Below are positions 44,093 through 57,560 of a DNA stretch of 64,000 nucleotides, piece after piece (position 1 is the first letter of the stretch; every line of letters starts with the position of its first letter). Source of the stretch: Molanna angustata (Eukaryota; Arthropoda; Insecta; Trichoptera; Molannidae). The position numbers and the translations under genes were made by a program. The stretch lies in assembly GCA_963576475.1 (NCBI GenBank), contig OY754972.1:12111062-12175061 (forward strand), written 5' to 3'. A model generated the notes under the pieces. The model ran no database searches and was not told where the DNA came from. It was given only the letters and a program-made list of their open reading frames with translations.

Positions 44093-44875
44093 TATTTTTA
44101 TGAAACGGGACTCTATGAGTTTTCGAAATTTTATATTTAGAAAACATTTGCCAGTGTCGTTTTACACATCCATAAAAAATGTACCGAATAGCGGAGCACC
44201 GAAAGATAGCTGTTGAGGTAACACAGTCTGTATCAATAATATTCTATTGCTGCCATTCTTCCGCATAGCATTCATGACTTAGTGAAGCCTAGCTTCTTCT
44301 TTTGAGTTCTACATCGTAGTAGCTGCTTTCTGAATACGGTAATATTTCAAGATGTCGCCAGTAAAAATGTACCTCTCTATACGAAAATCATAATGGCAGG
44401 AATTTATATCTACCGCAATAAGCATTCAGAACAGTCGGAAGCCTCATTGGAGATTAAATGATATATTCGACAACACGGTATAATAATTCCCCCTTAACAG
44501 TAGCTTAACAGTAATTATAACGCTGTAACTTTCGGGAATTGTTCTATTACGTCTCTTGGATAATGACACTGTTTTACTTATACTCCACTTTTTTTGAGAT
44601 TTCACAATTCTTAAGGATCCTATTAAACATATTATGTAGTTCAGCAACCAATGGAGTTCTTGAATATTTGGTCATTTCGTATGTTACTAGGCGATAAATT
44701 AATAATACCAGGCGATTTTTGATTTTTCAGCTATTTAATGATATATTCGATAACTAGTATTATAAATACCTTTCTATTTTGTTTATCTTAATGTTATTGT
44801 TATTCGAAATATAGGTAGCAGAAGTAATGTTTCCATTGATCTATTGATATTTTGCTGCTCAAGATTATATTCCAA
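44093..44875. other. Region between EXO1 and MED10
   Basis: No gene. A short direct repeat ('atttaatgatatattcga') occurs at about 44,455 and 44,733, roughly 280 bp apart; its meaning is unclear. Confidence 0.4.
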
Positions 44876-45085
44876 CCGCCGACCGCCGAGTTGGTAAGCC
44901 GTTCGGTTTCTGTGCGAGCGTCCTGGGTTCGATTCCCAGCAGAGGAGAAATTTATTTAAATTCATTTTCTCACGCAAATATTGTTTCTCTGGGCTGGAAA
45001 CACTGGTTGGTTGGAAGAAATTGCCAAACGGCAATAAACTCGCCACTTGCGCAGGGTGCAAGGAAGTGTTTATATTATATTATAT
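44876..45085 (+). mobile_element. SINE-A, head with a small deletion
   Basis: 'ccgaccgccgagttggtaagcc' lacks the 'tggcac' present at 49,048. Then come B box GGTTCGATTCCCAG, 'gaggagaaatttatttaaattc', 'ctcgccacttgcgcagggtgc' and a TATAT-rich end. 'attatattc' occurs on both sides (about 44,864 and 45,081) and could be the target duplication. Confidence 0.8.
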
Positions 45086-45388
45086 TCATTCACTGGTTTT
45101 CTTTGCTTTTTGAGTATTTCCCACACTTTTCATTTGGCTTCGTTTTAGTTTAAGTTAATATCGACTCAACTAATATGCCTTGTTGGGTCCCCCTTCTCTG
45201 TTTTGCGACGTTCGAAAAAGCGCGCTTCAGATATATTTATAATTATTGACAGAATGAAATTGGATTACATTTTGTTCTTTGAGTAAAAATATAGAAAATT
45301 ATACAGCAGGGAAGTTAACTTCTGTTTTATCTGTGGTAGAATCGTTTTTCTTTTGACAGATCGTGTTTTGAGTTTTGACGTATAAAAG

Positions 45389-47161
<1,773 letters not shown>

Positions 47162-47390
47162 AACTACGAATTAATCTTATTTTTGCATAAAAGTTTTATT
47201 CTGTGAATCCATTAAAGAATGATCAACAAAAATATTTTTTAGTTATTCATGCTAGATGGCAATCTTTTTAAAATAACAACGGAAATAAATTTAATTTTTT
47301 ATTTGAAATTACAAATAAAATGTGAAACATTGAAAAATTTGTCATTCAACATTAAAAGAAAAAAAATTTATATAGAATTATGAATACTAT

Positions 47391-47958
47391 GGCCCGGTAT
47401 TACAGTCTGAGTTTAAGAGCTTTACTCAAGCTTTACAAAAATATAGCGTATTACAGTGTCCGTTTAGGCCTAATCTTCCCTCAAATACGTCACACTAAAA
47501 CGACAAATATTTAACTCAACGTTTCTGGCGGATTAAATACTTAACGGTGAGTCAACTGTCATTTGCTAGGCAACGCGTGTAGTTTCAGTTTCTATAACTG
47601 GAGGCGTTAGTTGTATCGACGGTGGCGCCACACAACAAAATAAACTGACAGCCATATTGAAACGAACATGGGCATTTAAAAGCATTATTTTGGTGTAAAA
47701 AATTAAATTTACCATGTTGGATAGTAAAACAATAGTATTTCAAGTGGTAGCGTCCCGTTTTGTAGTTCGTATTATTTGAGGTTATTTAAAATTTGACAGA
47801 TAATAACCACAGAAAAAATAAAGTATTTCTATAATTGAAGATTTAGTAACTGACATGTCATATTGCACTGTAATACGGAAATGGATTCAATCTCCCCTTA
47901 ACATTAATCTTGAGTTTAACAAACTCAATGAGTTGAGGGCCGACTGTAATACCGGGCC
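47391..47958. mobile_element. MITE with GGCCCGGTATTACAGTC termini
   Basis: 568-bp element. The 17-bp terminus GGCCCGGTATTACAGTC is perfectly inverted at the right end (GACTGTAATACCGGGCC). TAT occurs on both flanks as a possible 3-bp target duplication. The left arm also repeats 'attacagt' and 'gtttaa' motifs internally. No transposase. A 3-bp duplication would suit PIF/Harbinger-like elements, but this is not secure. Confidence 0.75.
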
Positions 47959-48894
47959 TATGAGTTGAAAAATGTCAAGTAAACTTGGCATTCACATAGG
48001 CACAGTGTACGGAATAGATTTTAGTCTCTTAGCAACGGCGTCAAATTCTTATATACATTAGAATACTAAAATCCATCTGATGCACTGCGTCTAATTCGTA
48101 CTTTGCGCCTATATACTTTGCGGTCAATTTTTGTATGAAATTAATTGGGACCTACAGAAATATGTGATACATGCGGGAAAACGATTGTTCGGGGAATGAT
48201 TAGATAGAGGTTTCACTGTACTTCATTTTGTAGACCTACTTTGAAGTACTGCATTTTTGCTCCTACTGTCAATGAATATACTTAATGATTTTAACTTCAT
48301 GAGAGCCCAACCGTCAAAAACTGAATTTTACATTGCCGCTAGTATAGCTATTTTAGAAACATTAAAAAGTTTCTATTTCCTTTGAAGGAAATGGAATTTG
48401 GAACATTTTCAAATAACAGGTCACAAATATATATATATATTTTTTAAACAGATATATTTATTCTTAAATACTATGTTTATTTTGGTATCACTATATAATA
48501 TGTTATCTCATGTCCCGTAATAATATTTGTACAGATGCATCTTAACAAAAATAATATTTTTATTTTAAATCAATAGAAACATAAATCACATGAACAAGTG
48601 TTCTTTGTAATTTGTTTATTTAACTTTTCTATAAACAATATTATAAAACAAATAAAACTTAGTAGTAAGTAATTATAATAGTCTTAATTATAAGTAAATG
48701 TTCAAATATATCTACCTATGTTTTAATAATATAATTTATATCTAAACAAATCCGTAGTTATTATTTTATCATCAAAATCAAAATATCTCCTATTTGTTAA
48801 TTAACAAGATATAAACAAATTTACATTCAATTAAAATACACTATGTTTTAAATTTTTGGAATACAGTACAATCTCACTATTTTATTTTATTTTT
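47959..48894. other. AT-rich DNA downstream of MED10
   Basis: Nothing recognised beyond a short TA run at about 48,430. Confidence 0.4.
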
Positions 48895-48975
48895 GCATAG
48901 CATCTCGGGCAACTTATAGGTACTATGTCAAATATCAATTTAACACGCGACCAATAACAAGTTGTCACATTCTTA
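48895..48975 (-). mobile_element. SINE-B tail fragment
   Basis: 'tcgggcaacttataggtactatgtcaaatatc' and 'caataacaagttgtcacattc' match the SINE-B 3' part. Confidence 0.6.
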
Positions 48976-49047
48976 ATTTGCACTTTTTAAATTGATAAAT
49001 TTAGAATACTGAGGTATTCTAAATTTCCGAGTTATTCTAAATTTAAT

Positions 49048-49255
49048 AGGCCGACCGCCGTGGCACAGTTGGTAAGCCGTTTGGTTTCTGTGTGGGTGTC
49101 CTGGGTTTGGTTCCCAGCAGAGGAGAAATTTATTTAAGTTTACTTCTCATGCAAATATTGTTTCTCTGGGCTGGAAACACTGGTTAGTTGGAAGAAATTG
49201 CCATACGGCAATAAACTCGCCACTTGCGCAGGGTGCAAGGAAGTGTTCATTATTA
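49048..49255 (+). mobile_element. SINE-A, full length
   Basis: Most complete head in the window: 'ggccgaccgccgtggcacag' then TTGGTAAGCCG (A-box region) and 'ggtttggttcccagc' (B box with one change). The body and the tail 'ctcgccacttgcgcagggtg' match the other copies; the end is ATTATT. Confidence 0.85.
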
Positions 49256-49261
49256 TGAGGT

Positions 49262-50040
49262 ACTTACTTACTTACTTCCGATGGCCATACAACTCCGGTA
49301 GAGCTTTAGCCTCCTGAACAATAGCTTTCCAAGCCTTCCTATCAGCTGCAGTGGACTCCCAGTCATCACGTTCAGATCTCGGGTAACATTGTCCATCAAT
49401 CTCTGCCTTGGTCTTCCCAGGGGTCTCTTGCCCACAGGGTTATTTTGCAGAATACATTTTGTGGCTCTTTCTTCCCCTGATCTGACAACATGTCCAATCC
49501 AAGCTAATCTTCTGGACCTGATTTCGCTGGTGATTAAAGGTTGTCCTGTCAATGCACGAATTTCCTCATTGCTTCATCATGGTCTCCAGGTACCTGTCGC
49601 AATTCCTGGTCTTGGGCCTAATTTTAGTTTTCAAATGTTAGTAGTCTTTGTTGGTCCTTGAGTGTCATGCACCAGGACTCAGCACCATACAGGATTACTG
49701 GTTTAATTAGGCTATTATAGTTTCACTCTTCGCGATATGGACTTTGGAGACAGAAATGCTCCCAGTGCCGCTGCTGCTCTTGTGCCACTTTGAATTTGGG
49801 ACATTATCTCAACGCTCATCTCATTGGTGTTAGTAAGAATGCTACCCAGATACGTGAACCTATCCACTTCTTCTATTCTATCCCCACTGACAACCACATC
49901 ATTATAGGGTGGCTTCCTAAAGTAATTTAATTTGGATAGGTAGAGGTACTTTGTCTTCTGGGTGTTGATTTTAAGTCCCATTGTGACGGCCTGATTCTTG
50001 ATGGTGGAGTACATATCCTCCAATATATTGAATATTATTT
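49262..50040 (-). pseudogene. Non-LTR RT C-terminal region, fourth lineage
   Basis: Minus frames read MGLKINTQKTKYLYL, VVVSGDRIEEVDRFTYLGSIL, GTRAAAALGAFLSP, then after frameshifts RRLAWIGHVVRSGEERA, PVGKRPLGRPRQRLMDN and VQEAKALPEL-like bases. These are the YLGS, RLxWxGHV and GRPR blocks of insect non-LTR RT C-termini. At least two frameshifts make it dead. It abuts the 3' end of SINE-A. Confidence 0.7.
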
Positions 50041-50417
50041 GAAATATAACTATGTTTGTTTTTATTATATTTCTAATAATATTAATCATGAACTTCCACT
50101 CTATGAATAAAATAACATCCTTATTCTGTGATATTTCTCCATTTTTTGCATCGTAATCTTCTTGACACTTTTGTACATTAGTAAAACACGGTCAATGTAT
50201 TTTGATACAAATTTCAGCTCTGTTTATACCCTATGATCAAAGAAATTAGATTATTGCATGTTTTTTCTCGTTAGTGGAACATACGTGTTCTTGCTGTAAC
50301 AGCTAGAGGGCAAAAATTAAGTCCAATTCTACACATATAACCATAGTGAATGTAGTATGACAACCTTCAAATTGTTTTATGGCGAAAGTGTAAATAATTT
50401 TTGACTCATTCTTATAT

Positions 50418-50580
50418 CAGTTAGTTGGAAGAAATTGCCATGTGTTAATGAACTCGCCACTTGTGCAAGTGTTTATAGTGCCTGTATTGTTAGTTCAAGC
50501 CCCAACGGGAAATTTTTGCTTCTATGGGCTAACACTGATACGTTAGAAAAGATTGTTATTCGGCAATAAGCTTGATTCTA
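50418..50580 (+). mobile_element. SINE-A scraps
   Basis: 'agttggaagaaattgccatg...aactcgccacttgtgcaagtg' is a SINE-A tail. The next ~100 bp ('ggctaacactgatacgttagaaaagattg') look like a second, decayed copy. Confidence 0.5.
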
Positions 50581-51293
50581 CAACGCAATAAGATTAAATT
50601 TCTTGAAAATGCTTTGAATTTTGAAGAAGCATGAATGTCTGCAAGAAATATATTCTTAAATATGTCATCTCATGAAAGCAGACCTCCAGGACATCCTTCA
50701 AAGAGATGAAAGGACAGCTGGCAATCCACATAACAGGAGGGAAACTGACGCAGGACTTTAACATGGCCAACAGGCTTAAAAAAAGAGGAAAAAGATGCCA
50801 TCTGATATATATATTATTCTATGAAATGTATGGAATATATTATAGAATCACCACAAACCATATTTTTTACTATGTGAGAATCATGAATTTTTTTTTATAT
50901 GAAATTCTACAAAACTCAAACTTCACCAGGACACAATAAATTTAATCTATAATTTTAATTCATTATCGTTAGTACAGTTAACGTTCAAAATTTAACCCAG
51001 CAGCGCCGAGACCTTTTTTTGTTATATATCCATCTATTAGTTAAAACTGAATACATCTAAATGAACTACCTATATAGTAAAATTTTAGATGTCAAGGCCA
51101 CGGATGTCTCTGGATATATTTCTCGGTCTGCGCTCCCAGAGAGAGAAAGAGCATGGTACAATAATCAGTTTTTTATTTAATAACGATAATAAATAATTTA
51201 TTCACTATTCAAAAATAAATCAGTTCCTCCCATATATTTGTTATACTCTTTAATTTCAGATTGAAGATTAAGGAACTTGAATGATTGTCTTAA
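50581..51293. other. Intergenic AT-rich DNA
   Basis: Nothing recognised. Confidence 0.4.
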
Positions 51294-51477
51294 GGGGGGC
51301 AAGTCTGGTTCAATCGGCGAAATCAAAACCCTCACGATTACCCATATCATGGATATAATTATTATATGGAGTTCTATAATATCTTTAAATGTCATAGAAC
51401 TCCATACGATAATTATATCCATGATATGGGTAATCGCTAGGGTTTTGATTTCGCCGGTCGAACCAGACTTGCCCCCC
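51294..51477. mobile_element. Hairpin (foldback) MITE, copy 2
   Basis: 184 bp, GGGGGGCAAGTCTGGT to ACCAGACTTGCCCCCC. The arms pair over about 83 bp each around a short spacer at roughly 51,378-51,394. Same element as 7,653-7,841, with this copy the better preserved. Confidence 0.8.
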
Positions 51478-52349
51478 TGGTGCGGAGAATTTCTTTCCAT
51501 AAATGTAATCAATTGAACCCCGTATGCCGTTGATATAATTGAGTTAATTTTTGATTTGATAAAATTAAAAAGATACACTTTGAAAAACTATATAATTTGT
51601 ATTGTACATTTTACAGTAGTGGAGCGCCGAGCGTTACTTATATGTAACACTCAAGTTTAGGTATTGAATTAGGTACCTTAAAGCAATGTGTGACAAAAAT
51701 GTCACACTATTCGTGAAAGGCAACATTATAAATAGAGATTCTGAATAATTTATAAAGAAAAAATAAAGTAAGATACAAATTATAACAATTAATCCCTCGA
51801 ATTAACTTATTGTCAATAGTCAATCTTTTTTGTGTTAAGGCGCATGGATAGAGATCAGAGATTTGTTCACTGCTAAAGAAAAATCCTTCAATTGTAAAAA
51901 AAACAACACTGAAATTTATCAAAAACGTAAAATATCCTCATCCATTTTTGAGTTACATATATGTATCAGCCAGCACTTGGGGGTTAATTTAATTAAAAAT
52001 ATATACACAGTTTTATTCCATGAGTACAAAATAAATAGGAAGCCTTAGCATTTTGCCTAGACATAGCTAGCATCTTCAAAGGCTAATATTATACTAACAT
52101 GGGTAGAAATAAGTTATTCTTAAATTACAGTATAGTTAGGTATAAGGGCAATATAATTAGTTACGACTAGATACAGCTGGTCAATAAAAGAAATATGGAA
52201 AAATAGGTCATAATATGTAGGTAGATAAAGTTGCAAAACCATTTAATAGAATATTTGAGCTAAGGTACAATCCATATGAGTGAATAATAAATAAATTGGG
52301 ATGATTTTTATAGCTCCGTTTTTGTTATAACCTCGATGACGCTTTGAAT
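51478..52349. other. Intergenic AT-rich DNA
   Basis: Nothing recognised. Confidence 0.4.
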
Positions 52350-52610
52350 ATATTACAGGTTTTTTAAAGACTGACGGAAGAAGTGAGTTTTAAGGTGTTT
52401 CCTGAATAGGTTCAAGTTGTCGATTCGCCTCAGTTCAGGTGGTAGTTTATTCCACGAGGCTGGTCCAGCCACAGCAAAAGTACGATCAACGAAGGATGTG
52501 ATGTTGACTCTATTTATTTCAGTTAACTTGCCAATCATGGATGTGGTGGCTGACCGAAGTGTTTGTTGTTGCTCTTTTACGGTGAGATTGAATGCTTGCA
52601 AGTTAGGTAA
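52350..52610 (-). pseudogene. Non-LTR retrotransposon C-terminal tail
   Basis: The minus frame ends DRTFAVAGPASWNKLPPELRR, then LNLFRKHLKTHFFRQ, then a stop near 52,353. R-xF-xVAxPxxWNxLP followed by LxxFKxxLKTHLF is the standard C-terminal tail of many Jockey/CR1-type RTs. Only about 80 codons remain. It lies on the same strand as zucchini, about 330 bp beyond its stop codon. Confidence 0.7.
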
Positions 52611-52941
52611 ATTACAAACTTAAAGGGATATGTATGAGTAAAAAAACATTTACAAAGTAATAAAAATTAAATACATTTAATTGTTTGTGTAAAACATAGG
52701 GATATTAATAATCAGCCATCTCAGAGTACCCAAACAGACCTCTGAATGCTCTCTAGTGTTCCTTTCCACAGTTCCTATGTCTCTACTTCATGCTTTTATG
52801 TCAAATTTTAAAGCATTCGGTCTTCCTGTATGTTTTATACTCTTGGAATAAAACTTTTACCATTTCGTTTATATTTTTATAAATACATTAAATCTCGCAA
52901 TCACCTTCCACTATGTTAACGAAAACACATTAAGCAATCAA

Positions 52942-55402
52942 TTAAGTTTTTAAATTTTCAGGTTCAAATTCTTTCCACATTTTGTCAAAATGTTTAAGAA
53001 ACTCCTTAACTAACACCAAATCGTTTGAAACATAAACACTTTCCCAATTTCCTGTAACAGCCTGTTTTGTCCAATTCATCGAACCACTCATCAATAATCC
53101 ATTGGTGTGAACAGGCACCACACGGCAATCTTTCATCTGAGAAGTCTGTAAATCGGCAACTCGTTCAGGGCAATCAATGATACAAATTTTATGGTGCATT
53201 AACATGTCTGATTTTTTCCACCTGATTGGTATACCTAGAAATAAAGAAAAATAAAAAAATGATTTATTATTACAACCATTTCCCATGGTCTATTTCAATA
53301 ACCATGCAATGGATTAGTTTGGAATACTAGAGATTTAAAACTATTATTTTCAAATACATAATTATAATATTACAAAGGATTTAAAAACTTTCTTATTATT
53401 ATTTTTTCAACACTGTTCCTACCATCACTGCTATGGACAGTTGGTTGTCAAGGGTTAGATGATGAACAAACTGAGTTAAGAAGGCTGATATAGTATTACT
53501 TACTATATCCACAAAGATCACAAAAAACATGTATATTTGACTTATTGATTATGTGCATTTTTTAAGCATCAAAATATGCATAGATAGACATTTCATAAAA
53601 TTGCCTACTTACATAAATCTGCCAAATAAAAATGAAACATGGAAAGTATATAAATAATGTAAACACACTTTACGCGACAGTTACACGTAAGGTATTTACT
53701 GTAATTCATCAATCCAATATTTATTGATGGACGTCAGTATTTATTGATGGATTGATACATCAGCTTACATTTAAAGTATTTATTACGTCAGTATTGTGTC
53801 CGGTTTCTTGCTGAATACACGTTAAAATGGACACACAGCTAAAAATTAATGCCTGTGTGGCTATTATTTTAGCAATTGGTTTAAAAAAAAAGTTAAAAGA
53901 AATCGATGGTCGAAAAATTGTTTACAACAAAGAGAAAGGTTCACCCATTTGAATTTAATGGCTGAAATTAAACTACATGGCGAAATGGATGATTATGAGA
54001 ATTATTTTCGAATGCCCGAAATCTGCTTTGAAGAACTTCTAACAATGGTAACACCATTCTTAACAAAACAAGATACAGTGATGAGAAAATCTATTTCCCC
54101 GAGAGGCAATAGGAAGGAACTTTAAAGACATAAGGTTTTCGCCTCTGCCTCTGTGAGATCCAAAAAGCCGTCCGCTTCCATCACTAGCGTAATGCGTACT
54201 GACGTGATAAATATTGACGCGAGATTATACAATCAATATTTATCACAATCCGAAGGGTCGTCAATACGGAATTAAGAAATCTAGAAATCCATTATAAATA
54301 AATATTGACATCCATCAATACGCGGCGGATCACAGGCGGATCCTTACGTGTAACTGTCGCCTTACTGTCTTTAATAGCTTTTCAGAGAAAATTAGTAAAA
54401 AAAGTAGGAGTAAATAAGTTGGAAAAATAATACAAGTACCTAGGAGTTTTAAGTTCTACTGTAAATTAATGACACTGACCATCTATTGAATAATTTTTCA
54501 GTATTAGTTGTTTTCTTAAATTTATTTCATTTAATTAAGTTACTTGTTCTGTACATACAAAATCAAGAGATTTTTTACTCCTCACTAACCCAAGGGGATA
54601 TATGATTTCGCAATTTTAAGGGTATTTTTTTATTGCAGATAATCAACTAGTATCATGCTTGGATTGTATTCTGAAAGTTTCATCACAATGTATCTGTGTG
54701 TGTGTGGTATGTGCTGTGTCCATTTTTAAGCATTTTGACTGACATATGCATTGCCAACTGATGTGATAGAAATCACACCTTTAGTGCTATAGTTATAAGA
54801 TTGTAAAAAATCATATTTAATAATGAAGGGCCAAATACACGAATAAGCAATATAGAAAGGAAATGGGTCGGTGGCAGAGAAGCTAGCGCATTAGATTTGT
54901 ATTCCAGAAGTTACGAGTTAGAATCTCATCTTGACTGATTTCATCACCTAGAGCTCAAGCGTTTATGCTTATTTTAGGGAATGTTTGAGGATGTATATGT
55001 TCTTGTTGCAAGGACATGTTAATTCTTACCTTCATGATAAAATTCTCCCATAAAGTTTTGAGTTCCAGCTTCACTATAGTTAACAATGATTCGTATAACA
55101 ACTCCACGTCTACTTGCTCTTTTTATAGCTCTTATTAATTGTTCACACGTTAGTAAAAATACACAAATATCCATACAAACTCTGGCGGAATCTATATATT
55201 TAACCAGTGCATCTAAATTGTGGTAGGAGCAGTACTTATTCGAACATTTTTTACTTTTATTGCAAGAATTATATGGATACTCGAAAGTTATCAATTTATT
55301 TTCATCCTTTATGGAAAACATCCTTCTCTTTATAAAGTAATAAAAGTATTCGGATATTAATGATATTCCAGCAAAAATAAGGATATTCTTCCACAATGCC
55401 AT
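52942..55402 (-). CDS. zuc: Zucchini / mitochondrial phospholipase D6, two exons
   Basis: Endoribonuclease of the phospholipase D superfamily on the mitochondrial outer membrane; it makes piRNA 5' ends and phased piRNAs. Exons 55,030-55,402 and 52,942-53,234 give 221 aa from the ATG at 55,402 (AAAATGG); another in-frame ATG lies two codons upstream. Residues 7-24 form a hydrophobic membrane anchor. C47-x5-C53-x4-C58-x2-H61 is the zinc-binding set seen in zucchini. The single HKD half-site is H138-x-K140-x4-D145 (HHKICIID), followed by SGSMNWTKQAVTGNWESV and ending FDKMWKEFEPE. About 24 residues (PERVADLQTSQMKDC and more) separate the HKD motif from GSMNWT, more than in mouse PLD6. The junction is HEG, donor GTAAGA, acceptor TTTCTAG. 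Confidence 0.9.
53673..54362 (+). mobile_element. PIF/Harbinger remnant in the zucchini intron
   Basis: Termini CGCGACAGTTACACGTAAGG and, inverted, GGCGACAGTTACACGTAAGG. TTA flanks both sides, the usual Harbinger 3-bp target. Inside, from about 53,827, a broken frame reads MDTQLKIN, LMAEIKLHGEMDDYENYF, MPEICFEELLTMVTPFLTKQD, TVMRKSISPRG. This is the N-terminal region of a Harbinger transposase with a frameshift near 53,880. The rest of the transposase, including the DDE residues, is gone. It is a non-autonomous deletion derivative. Confidence 0.85.
54571..54715 (+). repeat. Repeat R2, partial copy
   Basis: 'tttactcctcactaacccaaggggatat', 'ttttattgcagataatcaact' and 'ttcatcacaatgtatctgtgtgtgtgtg' match the R2 arm at 19,030-19,230 (inverted), including the (CA)n part missing at 19,900. 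Confidence 0.65.
54865..55019 (+). mobile_element. SINE-C copy beside the zucchini exon 1 donor
   Basis: 'gggtcggtggcagagaagctagcgca' (A-box region), a decayed B box, 'tcacctagagctcaagcg', 'ttagggaatgtttgaggatg' and the end 'gcaaggacatgtt'. It ends about 10 nt from the splice donor at 55,029, antisense to the gene. Confidence 0.7.
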
Positions 55403-55447
55403 TTTCATCTTTGTGATGTTGATTTCATAAAAAAAATGAAATAACAC

Positions 55448-56127
55448 CTTTATAACTCTTACTTACTTAAATGCATTTACCATTATTAAATAATAAATTG
55501 TATTGAATAAGTCAAATGTCACCGTTATTTATTTGTTTAGAACTATTTGTTGCCACGATAAAAAAATAAAATTGACGTTTGTAGGAAAATAAATTAAAAT
55601 TGTGAAATCCTTATTTTATGTATCATAATTTTGCAGTATATTTATTTTTGGGATTGATTTTAATCAATCCGGAATAATCGGGTAAACGAATGTTTTGTAT
55701 AATTTTCCTCAAACATCTTGAACGAGCTTCCGGTTGCGCAGAGCGCAAATTTGTGTCTTTTTGCTTCGTTGGTTTATGTGCAAATCGTCCCCCTTCTCGG
55801 CTAAAAGTTCAAGATGTTTGGCTACAACTATATCATTTTATATATTTATACGCAATAGGCACATTGTTTGGTATATCTCTAAAGTGTTAGAAACCTTATT
55901 TAATATTAAATTAAAAGATTATCAAAACTCTAACATTTCATCTAACATATAATAACATAATATGCCATTTATATGTATGTAATATAATATATGAAATGTA
56001 CTCACATTTAATATTGAGTAACCATTATACTTTTTTTACTTAATTTTCTTAAATACTCATAAAATTCTAATTTTATTTGGAATAATATTCTAATAACTAA
56101 GATTTTCCGTAAAATACATGCAATAAT
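55448..56127. other. Upstream region of zucchini
   Basis: No TATA box or gene recognised. Short frames at 55,690-55,952 look like background. Confidence 0.4.
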
Positions 56128-56559
56128 GTACTAAGTTTTTAGTTGTTAAAACTGAATCTTTTGGTGGGCAGGCAGTCCGAGGATGGTACTAATTTTCACA
56201 GAAATAAACACCTTTTGGGCGAATGGGGGTAACCGCTGCTAGCTGAGAATCATTGTTGGTACGGTGTTCTATAATAGACCCTGTAATGGCACTTTGAGAA
56301 AGGCAAGAAGCTGAGTGGTGTTCTGTCAGTTCCAAGGTTCTAGCTTGATCAAAGGCATTGTCAAGAGTGATGGTTGTGTTTTTCAATTTTGTGTATCCAA
56401 AAAAGTAGTCTCTCACGTATGCGAGAGTTTCTCAGGCCGCGTATGAAAGCATCCCTTACATACTCATTTTAAAAAAATGTTATTTATGTAGAAATGATTA
56501 TCATCCTCGGACTGCCTGCCCAGCAAAATATTTAGCTTTAACAATTAAAAACTTAGCAC
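56128..56559 (-). mobile_element. Foldback element containing a Gypsy-like gag fragment
   Basis: Ends pair over about 60 bp: 'gtactaagtttttagttgtt' to 'ggcaggcagtccgaggatg' on the left, reverse complement on the right (56,500-56,559). Between them the minus strand reads broken gag-like sequence. AFIRGLRNSRI-like bases lead into TTITLDNAFDQARTLELTEHHS, then GVYFCEN, where a zinc knuckle would start. This resembles Ty3/Gypsy gag proteins of insects. It is far too short to be an LTR element. Confidence 0.6.
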
Positions 56560-56749
56560 AAATACTATTATCGTATGAGTATGGATATTATTGTCATATT
56601 TTAGCAATAATAATAAAAATCTTGCATTGAACAATTGATTTTTTTTTCTTGAATAATTGAAAACATTTACCTATAAAATAAATCGTGGATATCGAAAACA
56701 TTTATTATTGGATTTGCCTTTTTTCATGTAATGAAACAACTTTGACAGC

Positions 56750-57560
56750 ATTTTTAAATGGCAACCCAGTATGCGTGAACACATGCGCGGTGTTGTATAA
56801 ATTTTAATCGATCATATGTTTCCTTTGTCTGTTCTTGACTTAAATCGTAAGTGTAATTTCGGAATATTTGTACAGATTTTGATATAATCGTCGTCTGGTT
56901 TGATACCGTATTGAACTATTTATTTAGTATATTTAAAGTTTTAAATCTTTGACGTACTTTTATTCTATCTTTTTATTTAGAAAGTAAAGTTAACCTGAGC
57001 ACGTGTTTTAGTCAAATGTTATAAAATTCAATTGTTATTTGATTATATATTCACGATTCAATTATGTATTTGATTCACAATGATTTGATTTGCCCGGAAA
57101 TAAATCTTTTTTGTGTAAAATGTGTTCAAAAGTCGTGATAACCTCTACTCGTCTTCTATGAACATTCGATAAATAATTATTCTGTCACTATTCGTTTTTG
57201 TAAAAGATATTTTTTGTTTACGTTAATAAGTTAATTTATTGCTTTCATAATGTTATAATATTGATTAATAATTTCTCGGGCAGGAATAATAAACGTCTAC
57301 GTGCCATGTGTTGACACCATGATGGTTATGTGCAAAGAATAATGAAAAATGGTTAATTTATGTTATTTCTTTGGTGATAATGATTCATATACATGTATTA
57401 TTGATCGAAGTGCTAATATTATGTGTTTAAGTGATATTTAAAGTGAATTTTGAAGTCATTAAGTGTTATTGTGTACTCAAGTTTTTCTCGATTTCCTCGT
57501 GTGTTTTTGGATTACTTACCTCATTTGGATTATTTTAACGTATCGGATAATTATTCGTAA
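56750..57560 (+). promoter_or_regulatory. Possible promoter and non-coding 5' exons of a gene to the right
   Basis: Repeat-poor stretch with 'atgcgtgaacacatgcgcggtg', an NRF1-like GC patch, at about 56,770-56,792. Two good splice donors share the surrounding bases TCGTAAGTGTA (at 56,847 and 57,557). No coding start follows inside the window. Alternative first exons of a gene beyond 64,000 is one reading; chance is the other. Confidence 0.25.
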
